Positions 61,321 to 64,000 of a stretch of 64,000 nt of DNA are shown in pieces. A program made the translations under genes and the position numbers. The notes under the pieces are model-generated. The model ran no database searches and was not told the origin of the DNA. It worked only from the letters and a program-made list of their open reading frames with translations. The stretch is from Rhodospirillaceae bacterium (GTDB taxonomy: Bacteria > Pseudomonadota > Alphaproteobacteria > Rhodospirillales > Rhodospirillaceae), in the NCBI GenBank assembly GCA_019694335.1, contig JAIBCD010000009.1, positions 1 through 64,000 of the forward strand, in the 5' to 3' direction. How positions within the stretch are numbered: the first letter of the stretch is position 1; every line of letters begins with the position of its first letter.

Positions 61321-62379
61321 CTATTTCGCGGCCATCCACACGGCCTTGCCGTCGCTGCCCTTGATTTCGCCCCAGGTCTTCTCGACCATGGTGACGACGT
61401 TCGCGGGCATCGCCACGTAGTCGAGTTCGTCGGCCATCTTGCCCCCGTTCTTATAGGCCCAGGAGAAGAACTTGAGGGCATCGCCGACCGCGCCGGCGTT
61501 CTGCGGCTGGCGGTGCACCAGGATGAAGGACGCGCCGGTGATCGGCCAGCTGTCGGCGCCGGCCTGGTTGGTCAGAACCAGGTAGTAGCCCTTGGCGTTG
61601 GCCCAGTCGGCGCCGGCGGCGGCGGCCTGGAACGCCGAGGCTTTGGGTTCCACGACCTTGCCGTCCTTGTTGATCAGGCTGATGGTGGTCATCTTGTTCT
61701 GCTTGGCGAAGGCGTATTCGACATAGCCGATGGCGCCGTCGGTCTGCGTGGTCATGCCCGCGACACCTTCGTTGCCCTTGGCGCCGATGCCGGACGGCCA
61801 CTCAACGGATGTCGCCGCGCCGATCTTTTCCTTGAAGCCCGGATTGACCTGCGAAAGGTAGGTGGTGAACAGGAAATTGGTGCCCGAGCCGTCGGAACGG
61901 TAGACCGCGGCGATGGCGGTGGACGGCAGTTTCACGTCCGGGTTCAGCTTGGCGATCGCGGGATCGTTCCACTTGCTGATCTTGCCGAGATAGATATCGG
62001 CGAGGGTCGCGCCGTCGAGCTTCACTTCGCCGGGCTTCACGCCCTTGATGTTGGCCACCGGCACCACGCCGCCCATCACCATCGGAAACTGGATCAGGCC
62101 GCTCTTGTCGAGATCTTCCGGCTTCAGCGGCTGATCGCTGGCGCCGAAGGTCACGGTCTTGGCGGTGATCTGCTTGATGCCGCCGCCCGAACCGATCGAC
62201 TGATAATTCAGGCCGACGCCGGTCTCCTTCTTGTAGGCATCCGCCCACTTGGCGTAGATCGGATAAGGGAAGGTCGCGCCCGCGCCCGAAATGTCGGCGG
62301 CGAACGCGGAAACGGAGAAGGTCACGGCGGCGGCCACAGTGACGGCGGCGCGCGCGACTTTCTGGGTGAACTGGTTCAA
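61321..62379 (-). CDS. pstS: PstS, periplasmic phosphate-binding protein
   Basis: High-affinity phosphate receptor of the Pst importer. The TTG start at 62379 has AGGAGA about 7 nt upstream. The 352-residue precursor has a signal peptide (MNQFTQKVARAAVTVAAAVT, ending SAFA), then ISGAGATFPYPIYAKW, GSGGGIKQI and YRSDGSGTNFLFTTYLS, which line the phosphate site. Pho-box repeats lie 75-115 bp upstream on the same strand. Confidence 0.96.
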   Translation of the reverse strand: MNQFTQKVARAAVTVAAAVTFSVSAFAADISGAGATFPYPIYAKWADAYKKETGVGLNYQSIGSGGGIKQITAKTVTFGASDQPLKPEDLDKSGLIQFPMVMGGVVPVANIKGVKPGEVKLDGATLADIYLGKISKWNDPAIAKLNPDVKLPSTAIAAVYRSDGSGTNFLFTTYLSQVNPGFKEKIGAATSVEWPSGIGAKGNEGVAGMTTQTDGAIGYVEYAFAKQNKMTTISLINKDGKVVEPKASAFQAAAAGADWANAKGYYLVLTNQAGADSWPITGASFILVHRQPQNAGAVGDALKFFSWAYKNGGKMADELDYVAMPANVVTMVEKTWGEIKGSDGKAVWMAAK

Positions 62380-62452
62380 GGGTGTCTCCTGGCGTTGTTT
62401 TTGGGAGTCCGGAGGCCCGGAATCCTGACGTCAGCAATGCTAAGAACCAGCA

Positions 62453-62492
62453 GCGACCGTATTGTTACCGATTTATGATAGATATGTGACGT
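62453..62492 (-). promoter_or_regulatory. PhoB-box array for pstS
   Basis: Read leftward, four 7-mers spaced 11 bp apart: ACGTCAC, CTATCAT, CGGTAAC, CGGTCGC, with AT-rich 4-nt spacers (ATAT, AAAT, AATA). The PhoB consensus is CTGTCAT repeated every 11 bp; CTATCAT is a one-mismatch unit. Confidence 0.7.
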
Positions 62493-62540
62493 TCCGGACC
62501 CGGCAGACCCAGGCCTCGGCAGCGGCCCAACCCTAGGTTT

Positions 62541-62569
62541 ATGTCCCTAAAACTTCATAAACCCCACAC
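62541..62569 (+). promoter_or_regulatory. weaker candidate Pho-box array
   Basis: ATGTCCC, ACTTCAT, CCCACAC at exact 11-bp spacing, with TAAA and AAAC spacers. Matches to CTGTCAT are only 4-5 of 7, so it may be chance. Confidence 0.25.
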
Positions 62570-62652
62570 ATTCCCAAATACGCGGTAACACCAAGATTTT
62601 AAACAGTTTTTCCTAGGCCGCCATGCCAAAAACCGCCTCACTGCAGGTTCCG

Positions 62653-62685
62653 GTTTCATAAAACCGTAACGCCACTGTCACCAAA
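62653..62685 (+). promoter_or_regulatory. PhoB-box array for the porin gene
   Basis: GTTTCAT (62653), CCGTAAC (62664), CTGTCAC (62675) at 11-bp spacing with AAAA, GCCA and CAAA spacers, 131 bp before the porin ATG. CTGTCAC is a one-mismatch unit. Confidence 0.6.
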
Positions 62686-62815
62686 ACCCGCGAATTCTGC
62701 CCGTAGGTTCCGCCCGAAATCCCCGGGCGGATACCAGTTCCGCGCCCGTGCCGCGCCGCGAATCGCCCTGTACCAACCCGCTCCACAACCGGACGTGGGT
62801 TCAAAGGAGAAACTA

Positions 62816-64000
62816 ATGCGAAACATTTGTGTCGCTTCGGCGACGCTCGTAGCGACCACCGCGCTCACTAGCATATTGCTGGCCGCACCGGCGGCTGCCG
62901 CCGAAAGCACCCTCGCGGCCCAGGCGCGGGAAATCCAGCTGCTGCAAGAGCAGCTGCGCCTGATGCAACAGCAGCTCGATGCGCTGAAGGCCGCCAACGA
63001 GGCCACCCGCGACGCGGTCGCGCGCGAAGCCAAGGAACGCATCGCCACCGACAACGCGGTCGCCAACGCGGCCCCGCCGCAAGTGCCCAAGGTTGTCGAG
63101 TCCGCGATCCACCGCTTCACTTTGTCGAGCGCCGACGGCGCCTGGACCATCGCGCCCACGGGCCGCATCCACTTCGATATCGGCGGCTACCTCGACCAGA
63201 AGCCGCAAGGCACCACCGGTCTCGGCACCGCCGCCGGCGGCCGGCTGTCGAGCGGCCTCAATGTCCGCCGTGGCCGCATCGGAGTCACCGGCAAGGCCAT
63301 GAACGATTTCACCTATACGCTGGTGCTCGACGCGGGCGGCTCCAGCGACAACGCCGGGCTGATCAACACCGCCAGCATCGGCTACACCGGCATCGCCAAC
63401 ACGGTCCTCGAAGTCGGCTACTTCCCGTCGTATTTCACGCTCGATGAGTCCACCAGCTCCAACGACATCCTGTTCCTCGAGCGGGCCTCGCCGACGGCGC
63501 TGATCGCCAACATCAATGTCGGCGACCCGCGCGCCAACATGGGCTTCCGCACCTGGGGGCCGAACTGGTGGTTCGGCGCCTATCTCACCGGCTCGAAGCC
63601 GGGAGAGGCGCATGGACTGACCCAGCGCACGTTCGGTGGTTACGTGCGCGCGACCTATCAGATCATCCAGACCAGCGACACCACGCTGCATGTCGGTGCC
63701 GGCATCGACCGGGTATTCAGCGCGCCTGACTCCGGGCCCAATACGGCGACCTCCCTGACCCTCGCCAACCAGGCCGAGCTGCGCATCGATCCGACCAACA
63801 CCATCTCGACCGGCGCGCTCGGCACCGTGGCCAATCCGGTGGACAAGGCGACCATGACCGGCGCGGAAATCGCCGGTACGTTCGGCCAGTTCTTCGCTCA
63901 GAGTGAGTATTACCACTACAACATCGGCCGCCGGGGCCGGACGCCGGCGGAGTTCGACGGCGCTTACGCGCAGCTCGCCTACACCGTCGGCGGCAAGCAC
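62816..64000 (+). CDS. OprO/OprP-type phosphate-selective porin, 3' end outside window
   Basis: Outer-membrane porin of the phosphate-selective family. 395 codons are present and the frame is open to the window edge. It has a signal peptide (MRNICVASATLVATTALTSI, cleavage near AAA-AES), then a coiled-coil segment (AREIQLLQEQLRLMQQQLDA) used for trimer or peptidoglycan contact, then beta-barrel strands ending RRGRIGVTGK, FTYTLVLDAGG and so on. AAAGGAGAAACTA precedes the ATG. Divergence from pstS and a Pho-box array in front argue for phosphate-regulated expression. Polyphosphate or phosphate specificity is not provable here. Confidence 0.88.
   Translation, partial: MRNICVASATLVATTALTSILLAAPAAAAESTLAAQAREIQLLQEQLRLMQQQLDALKAANEATRDAVAREAKERIATDNAVANAAPPQVPKVVESAIHRFTLSSADGAWTIAPTGRIHFDIGGYLDQKPQGTTGLGTAAGGRLSSGLNVRRGRIGVTGKAMNDFTYTLVLDAGGSSDNAGLINTASIGYTGIANTVLEVGYFPSYFTLDESTSSNDILFLERASPTALIANINVGDPRANMGFRTWGPNWWFGAYLTGSKPGEAHGLTQRTFGGYVRATYQIIQTSDTTLHVGAGIDRVFSAPDSGPNTATSLTLANQAELRIDPTNTISTGALGTVANPVDKATMTGAEIAGTFGQFFAQSEYYHYNIGRRGRTPAEFDGAYAQLAYTVGGKH

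Overview
The window is GC-rich (about 65% by eye), densely packed chromosomal DNA from an alphaproteobacterium. Two things point there: the protein families (PpsR/RP001 type regulator, Tim44-like protein, DUF3576 lipoprotein, DUF6489, bactofilin, PfkB-type adenosine kinase) and the gene order, which follows the replication-origin region known from Caulobacter and other Alphaproteobacteria. The genus cannot be fixed from the sequence. No phage, insertion sequence, rRNA, tRNA or CRISPR was seen.

Layout. 0-7 kb: leftward mutS, a small membrane protein, glnD and murJ (cut by the window edge). 7-13 kb: maeB, phoR and a convergent AmpG-like transporter. 13-19 kb: typA, adenosine kinase, bactofilin, nth, and dapB with a translationally coupled 51-residue membrane peptide. 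19-25 kb: chaperone genes dnaK-dnaJ and hrcA-grpE, with alkB between. 25-35 kb: rightward rph-rdgB-hemW, a DapC-like aminotransferase, ftsK, lolA, xthA and hslVU. 35-43 kb: mostly leftward smr, a membrane protein, mltA, tim44-like, then dnaQ-coaE-aroE-maf-ppsR, with secB opposed. 42.9-43.6 kb: a 675-bp non-coding gap where transcription diverges. 43.6-53.4 kb: mainly rightward rho, mnmE, mnmG, three perfect parS sites, rsmG, parA, parB and a histidine phosphatase; qor and ogt point the other way. 53-58 kb: leftward holA, lptE, leuS and a DUF3576 lipoprotein. 58-64 kb: pstS-pstC-pstA-pstB leftward and a divergent phosphate-type porin (cut by the edge), with PhoB-box arrays in the shared promoter region.

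How it works together. The 42.9-43.6 kb gap is the best candidate for the chromosomal origin. It lies next to the RP001/ppsR homologue, leading-strand-like gene orientation diverges from it, it has a near-consensus DnaA box and eight GANTC (CcrM-type) sites, and a parS cluster with parAB sits about 7 kb away. Here rho directly flanks the gap; the hemE and hemH genes found there in relatives are absent.

The most distinctive structure not explained by ordinary genes is a dispersed family of at least nine intergenic palindromic elements. Their stems vary but stay complementary between copies, and several copies are followed by a second, unrelated-sequence hairpin. Other points of interest are a parS site that contains the rsmG start codon, a typA leader whose Shine-Dalgarno is partly inside a hairpin, three convergent gene pairs with interlocked stop codons, and a Pho regulon in which phoR is about 48 kb from pst.
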